Source: Apostichopus japonicus (Eukaryota; Echinodermata; Holothuroidea; Aspidochirotida; Stichopodidae). From it: DNA of 64,000 nucleotides. Position 1 is the stretch's first letter. Each line of letters starts with the position of its first letter. A program made the translations under genes and the position numbers. Below the pieces are notes generated by a model. The model searched no databases, was not told where the DNA came from, and worked only from the letters and a program-made list of their open reading frames with translations. The stretch is from positions 32,492,554 to 32,556,553 of the forward strand of contig NC_092562.1 in NCBI RefSeq assembly GCF_037975245.1, given 5' to 3'. Positions 34,435-46,456 of this stretch are shown here, one piece after another.

Positions 34435-35470
34435 CTGTGGAAACGTCAACTATGCCATGGAACCTTATCTATAGACACCGGGGAGCTACCCCTGTGAATG
34501 ACAAGGACTATACCCATCCCTCGAGGCGTGGTAATTGTTCAAAGTAACCCTAGCTGTACTAAATCGTTCAATTTTCAATGGGTTCTTACACACGTACCCT
34601 ACTTACCCCCCTCTCCGTTCCCCCTGTGGGGAGGCCATTCACCTACCTGGTGTTGAAATGTGTCTTATAGACCCCTGGGTGTACCCACACCTATTTCTAA
34701 CTCGACAACGTTAGGACCGATAGCTATGAACGTCCCATCGGTTAAAACTTTTTCCAGAGACCGATTGGCCCCTTTAAAGTAGCCCTCCTACTCCCGGGAA
34801 ACGTTTCCCAGCCAATATTCGCTTCTAAACCTGTATAGTTGATACGTGGTCCTCTCCCTCGAGGGGTGGTTAGTCGTCCAAAATGGGTCCAATGTGCTGT
34901 TTTTACATGATTACGTACTGCATGTGAAAACGTCAACTATGTCATGGAACCTTATCTATAGACCCCGGGAGCTACCCCTGTGAATGACAAGGACTAAACC
35001 CATCCCTCGAGGCGTGTTAAGTGTTGAAAATAACCCTAGCTGTACTAAATCGTGCAATTTTCGATTTTCTTACCTCTACCCTCTCCGTTCCCCCCGTGGC
35101 AACGCCATGCACCTACCGGCGGTTGAATTGTGTCTTAGAGACCCCTGGATGTACCCACACCTATTTCTCACTCGGCACATTTCAATGCGGCTCCGTTAGG
35201 ACTAATACATATGAACGTCCCACCGGTAACATTCTCCCCAGAGACCGGTTGGCCACTTTTAAAGAGCACTCATCTTCCCGTGAACGTTTCTCAGCCAACA
35301 TTCGTTTCGAAACCTATTGACTTGATCCAGGAAGCTACCCCTGCAAGTTGCAGATCCTCGGTTTCCTCCTTCGATGCTCGTGAAACCGTCAATAATGTGC
35401 CCTGGCATGATCTTTATGTACTTATGTACGAGACAGTGACGAGTGTCCCCTTTGACGGCTCCCCACCCTC
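34435..35470. repeat. ~487-bp tandem duplication with a partial third copy
   Basis: AAACGTCAACTATG at 34,441 recurs at 34,928, and a decayed version (GAAACCGTCAATAATG) at about 35,383. Shared landmarks include GGAGCTACCCCTGTGAATGA, CATCCCTCGAGGCGTG and TAGACCCCTGG. This is the first sign of the low-copy, repeat-built subtelomeric zone. Confidence 0.85.
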
Positions 35471-37660
35471 TCCTGGGGTGTTCCCCGGCTAACTGATTTT
35501 ATGGTGAGTAGTAGACACTTTCAGGTGGGAGCACAGTGAATTTCAAGTCCGATGTCTCTTCCAAATTTTGATTTTATACCGCGCCCCGTTAGGATCACTA
35601 ACTCTATTCGTCCTATCTGTTCATTTTCTTCTTATTACATTATACGGGCCATAAATCCCGGTTATGATATTTGACCTCCGCCTTTCTTTTATGTTAAGAC
35701 CAGAGATCCCTTTAGTATACCCTCCAGAAATTTTAGCCCCTTCCTGTAACTGCAAATGTGTTAATTAATGTCTCCAATATCCATTCCCGTATATAGCTTT
35801 CACTAATTCGGCCCGTCGAATTTCAAAAGTGCATCCCCTAAAATTGGACCCAACGATTCTGTTGAACTATGTTTCCAAAATTTACTATTCCTTTTGATGA
35901 ACTAAGCTGCAAATGTGGTGCCCCTGCCTTATTTCCTAAGGGAGCTATAGATGTCCAAAATACGCGTCCCTCCCCCCCCCCCCCCCGAACACGTCCCCTA
36001 ATTCCTGTTGATATAGGTGACCCCCGTACAGAGTCAATGTAGAAATATTTTTCATTTTTTTTTGTATCTAGTCATATTTCCTGTCATACCGGGATCCTTC
36101 AGACCCAAAATGACCCGCCAAATCCCAAACTGCTATCTGTTTTTTCACTAGCCATTACTGTTCCGGAGATATGGGGGCACAAACAACGGCCCGAAAGGGG
36201 CATTTCGGATCATTTTCGATTACGGGAGACCGAATATCGTCCTAAAACTCAATAATCGTACTTGATGACGGTATTCCCACCCATTCGACCTTTTCCCCTT
36301 GGTTACTCGGGTCACAGGTCACGGGATCACGACTATCCGGCCTACCTGATCGGTCAAACGTTTCCAAAATTGAAAAAGGTCGGTTCTGATATACCCGCAA
36401 AGACGATTCCAACGGTACCAAGCGCAACTCCCTGTAAGTTCGTTTCAAACATTTGTTTTGGGTTTTTAACTGTTGTGACCCTGATTTTTGGCCTTTTTCG
36501 TTAAGAACTCGTTAATTAGTCAAAATACGTTCTCGAAATTTTTGTATGGACTTTTTCGGCTCCTTTAACGTCACAATCTACATTTTGTTCCAAATCGGAG
36601 GCAGTGTCAATTTTGTCCCCGGGTAGCCGGGTGTGGGTACCCCCGCTTTCCCTAAATTGAAGTTTCTCCAAATGACTCAAAAAAGTAGATTTAGCACTAA
36701 TCCAAAATTAGAAATTTATCTGAGCTATTTTGAGGTGACTGTCACCTCGTCTTTAATTGAAGAATAAATAAATTAAAAAATTAATATTGTTTTTGCGGCC
36801 ATTTTGTTATGGGTTAACCGATGACCTCTGAACTCGGTGTGCGTACATCGGAGTACAATCTAATTACAGTCTAACTGAAAATTACCTCCAGTTTAAGAAA
36901 AATATTTACGAACGGAGAAGATATGAATGTCAGAAAACGGCCCCCTACTATGTGACGTCACTTCCTAAATGAATCCGATGGCGGCTTCCTTAGGCAGATC
37001 GTCGGTAGACCTATCGTCTAACACATACGTGTAAAATGACAAGTCCATATCATCCTCCGTCTATGAGTTACAGCCTCCATTACGGTAAACTTTTGACAAT
37101 TGACAATGACAATAGAACTTTGACTTTTGACATCCCTGTGACCTACGACATTGATTCGGATCTCAGGCTATCTCCACCTGAATCGAAATGTCTCGACGTC
37201 AGCTACTTCCATACCAAGTTTCATGACGATCGGAAAAGTGTTCGCAAAACCCCAACGACTTTGTGCCAGAAATTTTCCCTCTCCTAACTACGTCACCGTA
37301 AGTGCTAGAGACTTACGCTCTCGACAGTTGGTACCCTAGACTACCACGTCTCCAAATATCATCCATAGCCCTAATTAGGACATCGTGGAATCCCTAATTA
37401 GGACATTGTGGACAATCGTGACCTAAAATTACCAACCTGAACCTGACACCCCAACGTTAATGTTTGTTTTCGTCATTCCCCTCCCCACCTCACTGCACCC
37501 CCACTGCACCCCATTGGTTTTCAAAAAATTTCCCCTCACCCACAATTTCAAAATACTCTGAAAGGTTCACTGAGCCGCGTGTCGTAAGCCAAAGTGAGAA
37601 AAAAATCTATTAAAAAATTAACACGAAGTGACCCAAACAATATGTTATGTGCGTTAGTCC
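35471..37660 (+). repeat. Old subtelomeric sequence, possible diverged core copy
   Basis: No gene. From about 36,780 to 37,230 the order GCGGCCATTTTGT, then TGTGACGTCACTTCC about 165 bp later, then TGACTTTTGACATC and CCAAGTTTCATGACGATCGG echoes the order of landmarks in the core units, for example 44,221, 44,358, 44,812 and 44,886. Identity is low, so common ancestry is probable rather than certain. Confidence 0.4.
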
Positions 37661-37664
37661 CTAT

Positions 37665-39911
37665 TGGTCATTTTCAGGTCCCGAGTGTTCCTTTTTGTTT
37701 GGTTTATCTTCAAAAGTGACTCTTCGAGGTGTGCGATATTTAGCAAAAAGGCTGAACTGATGTCACGGTACACCCACCCACACTTCCGGTCAATTTTGGT
37801 CACATGACTCTTTCTCAGAGGTCAAAAATGCAAGTAATTTGTTATACTACCTTACTATTTCATTTTGGAATCTGACTACCCTTAGGTTTAAGGTCGAAAA
37901 TCGTAATCTTTGACCTTTGCCCACCCAATTACTTGTTGAATGTTAAGTGTCGATAGGGAAGTAACATATCAATAGGGCAAGTATGTATCACTTCCGGCTC
38001 ATGTGTCACAGTGTGTCCATGCTCTAAAAACTCGTTCCTTTCAAAACCGGTGAAATATCGAGAGAGTGACCGATTTCCACGAAACTTGCAACGATGACAT
38101 GTGACGTCATATGGAACAGTAAAGTGGAAAAATTTGGCCACCAGGTCGTCGGTTCAAAGGTCAATCAGAGGTAAAAAATTGTCATGTTAAAAAAAAAATT
38201 CTTTTTATCGAATATGATAAGTCGGATCACCGAAAATGGTGAAAATTTATTTGCCTTAAGATCATACCAATCTAAGATGGCTGCCACTCACAGTAACCCC
38301 AACCCCTATGTTTAGGTAGGGTTAACTTGTGGTTAGCATATTCCACCCCCTCTGAACACTTAATGGTTTTTCTGGACACAAATTGGTGTCGTGATGTAAC
38401 TTGATGCGTACTATCACGTGATGATCTTAAACTTGTTTCAAGTCGTTTACTTCTGGAATTAGGTCGCTTTCAAGTTTTACCTATAGGGGAGCGATTTTGA
38501 GTACGGCGGAATGGGATATCGACCTGTAACTTACACTGAAGACTCATCACTTTAGTCTGCCAAAAATAATTGCCGTTTTGTTAGGTATTTTTCTGACCGG
38601 AAGTGACGTAACTAAACGCAATATCATCGATTACTACAAAACTCGATCATCGATAGCCTTCTTAATAGCAGCAAAAATACTTCGAGACATCTTGTATTGA
38701 TTTTGTTAGTTTCTAATTTTTTCCTAAATATTAGACAAAATGGCTGCCTTCCTTAAATATTCATAACAAAATAATTAAAAATATTTAAAAAAAAAACAAT
38801 CAAATACCAGAAGCATATCAAACGACGTTTATATAATCCCTAATTATTAGGTTGAACTAAATCTGGAATTTCTTGCAAATCTGGTGAATTTTATTTTTTC
38901 CGCCGAAAATAGCGCCCCCGCCTGATGACGTCATAAATTCGAACTCGCGCAAACTACATGGAAAAATTGTTCCTGATATTTTCGGACATGCTAAATCCCT
39001 TGGTGGTATTTTTGAAACGTTCGGATTTTCCGTTGCTGAGATATGGGTACAAACCTGTGAAAAAGTGGGTCGATGTGATGTTACGCTACATCGACAGCGT
39101 GGCCCGGTGGAAACGTGACTTCCGGTAATAAAAGAATACAGAAGGTGCTATCCATCGATTATAACTTTGCCTGATTTCAATTCGACCTAAAGCGGTAACA
39201 AAGCTAAATGTTGCAGTCGGCGCAGGCGTCCTTGTTTGTGGTTATTATAGAGGTACTACACGTGAAAAACCACTATTTTTGGCGTTTCGTCGAAAACGTA
39301 TAGCCTATACCCCTTGACCGAAGATGAATGCAATCGTATGAGGTGTCTACCAGTAGCAACGACTCGTGTTTACCACATATTAAAAATTTCAAGCCGTCAC
39401 ATACCCTCACTGGATAGTATGTGAGTTCCCAAAGAGTTACTTTGTGATAGTTCTCCAAACAAAAACACTTATTTTTCCCCCATTTAGAAATCCTATAGAG
39501 AAAGTGCATTTTATGAACATATTATTTACACGCAATTGGTAAACGACAAAGGCATTGGTCACTTCTACTCATCCTTAGATTGTGTTGTCGATGGGTCTTA
39601 CAGAGAGGACAGGAGGAGTGGGGTGTCAGAAAGATGTGTTTTCCCATATTTTGCACATATTAATAACACGTATTTCTACCTTGGCATTTGTGACCCCGTA
39701 TCTCCCAAAAGAAACAGATATGGACCTGCGACTTGCTCCTGTGTATCGATCCTCCCCTGTGACTTCCTTTTTGATGAAATATCTATTTTGTGGAAATTTT
39801 TGTAAAATTGGCTTTTTTTGTTATCTGTGCAAATTGTTTATCTCGCAAAGACGGGAAATGTATATATTTTTTGTTAATTCTCGAGACGATGATCACGAAT
39901 TTGACATTAAT
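37665..39911 (-). repeat. Inverted, diverged copy of the subtelomeric core unit
   Basis: The reverse complement follows the core at 43,024-45,300 in order throughout. CATTTTCAGGTCCCGAGTGT here is the inverse of the 21-bp satellite. Further landmarks are CACTTCCGGTCA with the YY1-like AAGATGGCTGCCAC, ACTATCACGTGATGATC, GACCGGAAGTGACGTAA, CATCGATTATAACTTTGCCT and CGTCCTTGTTT. By eye about 70-75% identical, far older than the near-identical plus-strand copies. Its right end stops in mid-core, directly at the TTAGGG tract. Confidence 0.88.
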
Positions 39912-39913
39912 AT

Positions 39914-41061
39914 GGGTTAGGGTTAGGGTTAGGGTTAGGGTTAGGGTTAGGGTTAGGGTTAGGGTTAGGGTTAGGGTTAGGGTTAGGGTTAGGGTTAGGG
40001 TTAGGGTTAGGGTTAGGGTTAGGGTTAGGGTTAGGGTTAGGGTTAGGGTTAGGGTTAGGGTTAGGGTTAGGGTTAGGGTTAGGGTTAGGGTTAGGGTTAG
40101 GGTTAGGGTTAGGGTTAGGGTTAGGGTTAGGGTTAGGGTTAGGGTTAGGGTTAGGGTTAGGGTTAGGGTTAGGGTTAGGGTTAGGGTTAGGGTTAGGGTT
40201 AGGGTTAGGGTTAGGGTTAGGGTTAGGGTTAGGGTTAGGGTTAGGGTTAGGGTTAGGGTTAGGGTTAGGGTTAGGGTTAGGGTTAGGGTTAGGGTTAGGG
40301 TTAGGGTTAGGGTTAGGGTTAGGGTTAGGGTTAGGGTTAGGGTTAGGGTTAGGGTTAGGGTTAGGGTTAGGGTTAGGGTTAGGGTTAGGGTTAGGGTTAG
40401 GGTTAGGGTTAGGGTTAGGGTTAGGGTTAGGGTTAGGGTTAGGGTTAGGGTTAGGGTTAGGGTTAGGGTTAGGGTTAGGGTTAGGGTTAGGGTTAGGGTT
40501 AGGGTTAGGGTTAGGGTTAGGGTTAGGGTTAGGGTTAGGGTTAGGGTTAGGGTTAGGGTTAGGGTTAGGGTTAGGGTTAGGGTTAGGGTTAGGGTTAGGG
40601 TTAGGGTTAGGGTTAGGGTTAGGGTTAGGGTTAGGGTTAGGGTTAGGGTTAGGGTTAGGGTTAGGGTTAGGGTTAGGGTTAGGGTTAGGGTTAGGGTTAG
40701 GGTTAGGGTTAGGGTTAGGGTTAGGGTTAGGGTTAGGGTTAGGGTTAGGGTTAGGGTTAGGGTTAGGGTTAGGGTTAGGGTTAGGGTTAGGGTTAGGGTT
40801 AGGGGTTAGGGTTAGGGTTAGGGTTAGGGTTAGGGTTAGGGTTAGGGTTAGGGTTAGGGTTAGGGTTAGGGTTAGGGTTAGGGTTAGGGTTAGGGTTAGG
40901 GTTAGGGTTAGGGTTAGGGTTAGGGTTAGGGTTAGGGTTAGGGTTAGGGTTAGGGTTAGGGTTAGGGTTAGGGTTAGGGTTAGGGGGTTAGGGTTAGGGT
41001 TAGGGTTAGGGTTAGGGTTAGGGTTAGGGTTAGGGTTAGGGTTAGGGTTAGGGTTAGGGTT
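39914..41061 (+). repeat. Internal telomeric tract 1, (TTAGGG)n, 1.15 kb
   Basis: About 190 units, perfect except a TTAGGGG unit near 40,800 and a TTAGGGGG unit near 40,982. Same orientation as the terminal tract. It joins the inverted core on the left without the GGTCCTAAT junction seen at the other tracts, and ends on the right with GGGTTCAGAC. Confidence 0.98.
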
Positions 41062-41310
41062 CAGACACTTGGACACTCGGGACCTAGAAATGGACGGTCG
41101 GGACTTGAAAATGGACGGTCGGGACTTGAAAATGGACGGTCGGGACTTGGCACTTTTTCGAAAAATGTTAGAGTACGAAAATGGACGGTCGGGACTTCAA
41201 AATGGACGGTTGGGACCTGAAAATGGACGGTCGGGACTTGGAAATGGACGATCGGGACTTGGAAATGGACGGTCGGGACCTAATGAAAATGGACGGTCGG
41301 GACTTGACAA
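41062..41310 (+). repeat. 21-bp satellite, GGACGGTC subtype, at the tract 1 right border
   Basis: AAAATGGACGGTCGGGACTTG repeats about nine times with one interruption (41,150-41,180). Short runs of the same unit recur at 45,285-45,335, 48,937-48,990, 52,188-52,225 and 52,448-52,472, marking the ends of core units. Confidence 0.93.
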
Positions 41311-41600
41311 AATATTATAAAAAAAATACTTCCCCGTGGGTGGGGGTGTCGAAAATAATTTTTTTAGGTACCCCTACACCCCCTCGACAAATTGGCGCCA
41401 TTTTGGTAAAAATTGGAGGGGGGTGAATTTTGGGGGTGGGGGACCCCCTTCCCAAGTGCAAAACTTGGGCGGGCACCTTCAAACATTTTTTACACTTCCG
41501 TTACATCCTATCGATGACGTCATAAAAATTTCAGCTCATTTGCATATTCGGTTAATTAATTAAAAATCATTAACCAATCTGCCTAACACTAAATTACTCT
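41311..41600 (+). repeat. Cassette leader segment, copy 1
   Basis: TATTATAAAAAAAATACTTC, then G-rich and C-rich blocks, then a perfect CRE (TGACGTCA at 41,515-41,522) and TTAATTAATTAAAA. The same segment follows the satellite of cassette II at 53,205-53,500. Confidence 0.85.
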
Positions 41601-41604
41601 ATAT

Positions 41605-42790
41605 ACGGGAAAATACCGACTTTTATACTTTGGAACGTTACCATGGTTACTGTGTCAGTCCGATTTCCCCAATCTTTTCAGGGTACCACCGCTAGGGTGT
41701 CACCTGTCCGAAATAGGATGAAACTGATAGGTTCGATACTTCCCCGGGGTGGTGGGGGGGTCATTTTGAAAAAAATCTAAAACGGCCAAAATAATTAGTG
41801 TTACTACGTACGGGAAAACCCCGACCCATCTACTTTAGAGCGTTAACATGGTTACTGGAGTGGTCCGATTACGGCCATCCTATCAGGGTACCACCGCTAG
41901 TGTGTCCCCTTTCCGAATTAGTATGAAACTTGTAGGTACCTCTCATTCCTGGGTGATAGGGGGGTCATTTTGAAACAAAATCTGAAAAGGCATAATAATT
42001 TGCTATATACGTTTTTGAAAATCCCGACCCTTCTACTTTGGAGCGTTACCATGGTTACTGGGGATGGTCCGACTACGGCCATCTTTTCGGGGTACACCCG
42101 CTAGGGTGTCCCCTTTCCGAAATAGGATAAAACTATTAGGTGCGTCTCTTCTCCGGGGTGGTGGGGGGTCATTTTGGAAAAAATCCGAAAAGGTCATAAT
42201 AATTAGTGTTACTATGTACGGGAAAATCCCGACTCTTCTACTTTGGAGCGTTACCATGGTTACTGGGGTGGTCCGATTACGGCCATCTTTTAAGGGTACC
42301 ACCGCTAGGGTGTCCCCTTTCCAAATTAGAATGAAAATTGTAGGTGTGTCACTTCTCCGGGATGGTGGGGGGGTCATTTTGGAAAAAATCCGAAAAAGTC
42401 ATAATAATTAGTGTTACTATGTACGGGAAAATCCCGACCCTTCTACTCTGGAGCGTTACCATGGTTACTGGGGTGGTCCGACTACGGCCATCTTTTCGGG
42501 GTACCACCGCTAGGGTGTCCCCTTTCTAAAATAGGATGAAACCTGTAGGTGGGTCTCTTCTCTGGGGTGGTAGGGGGGTCAGTTTTGAAAAAATCCGAAA
42601 AAGTCATAATAATTAGTGTTACTATGTACGGGAAAATCCCGACCCTTCTACTTTGGAGCGTTACCATGGTTACTGGGGTGGTCCGATTACGGCCATCTTT
42701 TAAGGGTACCACCGCTAGGGTGTCCCCTTTCCAAATTAGAATGAAACTCATAGGTGTGTTGCTTCTCCGGGGTGTTAGGGGGGTCATTTT
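41605..42790 (+). repeat. ~205-bp ladder repeat, array 1 (six units)
   Basis: CCATGGTTAC recurs at about 41,641, 41,847, 42,049, 42,253, 42,459 and 42,664. Each unit runs GGGAAAATCCCGACCCTTCT, GGAGCGTTACCATGGTTACT, GGTACCACCGCTAGGGTGTC, CTTCTCCGGGGTGG, GGGGGGTCATTTTG. The GTTACCATGGTTAC box is almost invariant, while spacer bases vary. Confidence 0.95.
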
Positions 42791-45350
42791 GAGAAAAAGT
42801 ACAAACAGTCAGCAGAAAACTCTCGGTAGCGTGCGCCATGGAACGCCCGGAAGGCATTAAATTCCCCCACCACTCCCCACGTCTCCGAACCGCCAAAATA
42901 ATCTCAGATTCATCATCAGCGCCCCAAGAAGCACCGGAACAGGTGTATTTCGTTCTTTTTTGGAGACACCCACTTGGGGTCGTGCCCCCCTCCCAATGGT
43001 TTTTGGCCCCCCACGCCCCCACACAACGCCTAATTCCAAAATTAACTTCAGATTCGTGATCAGCGTGTCGAGAACAACCAGAAAAGATACACACTGCCCG
43101 TCTTTGCGACAAAAATTATTTTCACCCAAAAAAACCATAAGGGGTACCCCTTACGGTTTTTACCGAAATTGCCCAAAAAATGGATTTGGTCAAAATGACG
43201 TCACAGGGGGTAATCGATGCCCAGGAGTCCAAATCTGCAACTCCCATGTCCATACCTGCTTCCGTTCGGGAGATACGTGGTCCCAGAGGACCCGATAGAA
43301 ATACGTGTTCTTCATAAGTGCAAAAGTTGGAAAACCCCCTCTTGTCAACCCCCCCTCCTGTCCTCTCTGAAGTACCCATCGACATGAAATTTTGACGTGT
43401 AGTAGAAGACACCCTCGTCATTGTCATACATCAATTTCGTGTAATTATCTGACCGGAAAAGGCTCTTTGTCTATATGATTTCTACTTGCGCCAAAAATAG
43501 GTGTTTTTGTCTTGAAAAGTTAAAAAAGTACCTCTTTTCGGTACCCCTTCCTTTCCACCGAGGGTATGTGACGGGGCTGAATTTTTGTTATGTGGGAGAA
43601 GAGAGTCGTAGCTACGTGTAGACAACTCATACGGTAGCATTAATTTTCGGGAAGGGGGTATAGTCTATACGTTTTTGAGGTCCCCCCAAAAATAGGTGTT
43701 TTTCACCGGTAGCAGCTATGATAACCCTAAACAAGGACGCCAGCGCCGACGTCAACATTTGAGCAGCTTTTTTAATACCTTAGGTCAAATGGAAATCAGG
43801 CAAAGTTATAATCGATGGATAGCCCTATCTGTGATCTTTAATTACCGGATGTCCCGTTTCCACCGGATGCCCGGTTTTGCTGTAGCGTGACGTCACATCG
43901 ACCCACTTTTCGACATGTCTCTACCCATATCTCAACAACGGAACATCTGATCGTTGCTAAAATAGCACCAATGGATTCGGCATGTCCGAAACTATCGGTA
44001 ACAATATTTTCATGTATTTCGCGCGATTTTTATTTTCTGACGTCATCGGGTGGTGGCGCTATTTTCGGCGAAAAATTCAAATTCACCCAATTTGCTCGAA
44101 ATTTCAGATTAAGGTAGAACTGATAATTAGAAATAATATAAACGTCGTTTTATGCAATTTCGGTTTTAGATGATATTTTTTATATTTTTTAAAATTATTT
44201 TCTCATTAATATTTTATTTTGGCCGCCATTTTGTCAAACATTGATGAAATTTTTTGAATTTCACAGAATCAATAGAACATCACCTGACATATTTTTGCTG
44301 TTATTTAAAAGGCAATCGATTATCTGGTTTTGCAATGATCGACAATATAGCGTTTGGTGACGTCACTTCCGGTCAGAATAAAAAAGGGTCAAAAGCGGAA
44401 TTTATTTTGTACCGACTCAAGTGATAAGTCTTCGGTGTGAGTTACAGGTCGATAGCTGATTCCTCCCGTCTCAGAAACGGACCCCTAGGTAAAACTTTAA
44501 AGCGCCCTCATTCAGAAAGTAAACGACTTGAAACAAGTTTCTGATAATCACGTGATAGTCCGCATCGAGTTACATCACGACACCAATTTGTGTCCCGAAA
44601 AACCATATCGTGTACACACAGGAGAAGAATATGCTAACCCTAAGCTAACCCTAGCTAACCCTAGGGGTTGGGGTTAACTTTGAGTGGCAGCCATCTTGGA
44701 TTGGTATGACCTTAGGTCAAAAAAAAACTTTTGACCATTTTTGGTGGTCCTGCTTATCATATCGAATAAAAAAAAAGAAAAAATTGATGAATAAAATTTT
44801 TGACCTCTGATTGACCTTTGACCCGATGACCTCATGGCCGAAATTTTTCAGGTGACCTTTCCTTATGACCTCACACGTCATCGTTGCAAGTTTCGCGGTA
44901 TTCGGTCACTCTCACGATCTTTGACCTTTTGTGGAAGGAACGACAGTTTTGACCTTTGACCCTCTATAACACATGAACCGGAAGTGACATATACTTGCCA
45001 TTTGCATATGTCAGTGCCCTATTGACCCTTAACAACCACAAGAAATTTGGAGGTCAGAGATCAAAGTTTACGATTTTCGACCTTAACCCTAGGGGTAGTC
45101 ATTTTTCAAAATAAAGTAGTAAACTAGTATGGTAAATCACTGGAATTTTATGGCTTTAATAAAAAGTCATGTGACCCAAACTGACCGGAAGTGTTGGTGG
45201 GTGTACTGTGACAACAGTTCAGCCCTTTGACCAAATATCGGCCCCCCGTAACCCCCACTTTTGGAGATAGACCAAAAAAAATGGACACTCGGGACCTGGA
45301 AATGGACGGTCGGGACCTGGAAATGGACACTCGGGACTCAGGCACCTACA
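42791..45350 (+). repeat. Subtelomeric core unit, copy 1 (~2.56 kb)
   Basis: Begins at AGTACAAACAGTCAGC and ends at the short 21-bp satellite run with GGCACCTACA. It contains perfect CREs at 43,196, 43,888, 44,038 and 44,358; an ETS/CRE composite at 44,357-44,373; TCACGTGA in a 10-bp palindrome at 44,547-44,556; YY1-like boxes at about 44,221 and 44,687; and DR1-type TGACCTTTGACC at 44,812 and 44,950. A CCCTAA-type stub lies at 44,634-44,668. Reading frames are not preserved between copies, so I do not call genes. Confidence 0.92.
43131..43160. repeat. 30-bp palindrome in the core unit
   Basis: AAAACCATAAGGGGT and ACCCCTTACGGTTTT are inverses with one mismatched pair and no loop. Present also near 50,040, 54,411, 56,120 and 57,839. 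In copy 2 (about 46,800) 12 bp including the second arm are gone. Confidence 0.9.
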
Positions 45351-46456
45351 ACACTAAATTCTGGAAATACCGACTCTTATACTTTGGAGCGTTACCATGG
45401 TTACAAGGTCAGTCCGATTTATCCCATCTTTTCAGGGTACCACCGCTGGGGTGTCCTCTTTCTAAAATACCATGAAACATGTAGGTGCGTTCCTTCCCCG
45501 GGGTGATAGAGGGGTCATTTTGAAAAAATCCTAAAAATTCCTAAAAATTCCGACTCTTCTACTTTGGAGCGTTACCATGGTTGCTTGGGTAGTCCGATTA
45601 TGGCCGTCTTTTCAGGGTACCACCGCTAGGGTGTCTTCTTTCTAAAATACCATGAAACTTGTACGTGCGTTTCTTCCCCGGGGTGATAGGAGGGTCATTT
45701 TGAAAAACATCCTAAAAATTCCGACCATTCTACTTGGAGCGTTACCATGGTCACTTGGGTAGTCCGATTATGGCCATCTTCTCAGGGTACCACCGCTAGG
45801 GTGTCCTTTTTCTAAAATACTATGAAACTTGTAGGTGCGTTTCTTCCCCGGGGTGATAGGGGGGTCATTTTGAAATAAAATCCAAAAAAATTCCGACCCT
45901 TCTACTTTGGAGCGTTACCATGGTTACTAGGTGAGTCCAAATTACGGCCATCTTTTCAGGGTACCACCGCTAGGGTGTCCCCTTTCCAAAATTAGAATAA
46001 AACTCCTAGGTTTGTCACTTCTCCCGGGTGGTAGGGGGGTCATTTTGGAAAAAAACCGAAAAGGCCATAATAATTAGTGTTACTATGTACGGGAAAATCC
46101 CGGCTCTTCTACTCTGGAGCGTTACCATGGTTACTGGGGTGGTCCGATTACGGCCATCTTTTCGGGGTACCACCGCTAGGGTGTCCCCTTTCTAAAATAG
46201 GATGAAACCTGTAGGTGGGTCTCTTCTCTGGGGTGGTAGGGGGGTCAGTTTTGAAAAAATCCGAAAAAGTCATAATAATTAGTGTTACTATGTACGGGAA
46301 AATCCCGACCCTTCTACTTTGGAGCGTTACCATGGTTACTGGGGTGGTCCGATTACGGCCATCTTTTAAGGGTACCACCGCTAGGGTGTCCCCTTTCCAA
46401 ATTAGAATGAAACTCATAGGTGTGTTGCTTCTCCGGGGTGTTAGGGGGGTCATTTT
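45351..46456 (+). repeat. Ladder repeat, array 2 (six units, 170-207 bp)
   Basis: CCATGG boxes at about 45,395, 45,575, 45,745, 45,918, 46,125 and 46,330. The first three units are shorter because the AATAATTAGTGTTACTATGTAC spacer is absent. The last two units are almost identical to those at 42,459 and 42,664. Confidence 0.93.

Noticed and set aside
39790-41076. Very long open frames (RV repeats on plus, NP or LT repeats on minus) through TTAGGG tracts
   Set aside because: Six-base repeats without stop codons keep frames open automatically; this is telomeric DNA.
42687-43112. 141-residue minus-strand frame recurring in several core copies
   Set aside because: Copy 3 shifts frame through a C-run change near 49,915, other copies end differently, and substitutions show no codon bias. 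It recurs because the DNA recurs.
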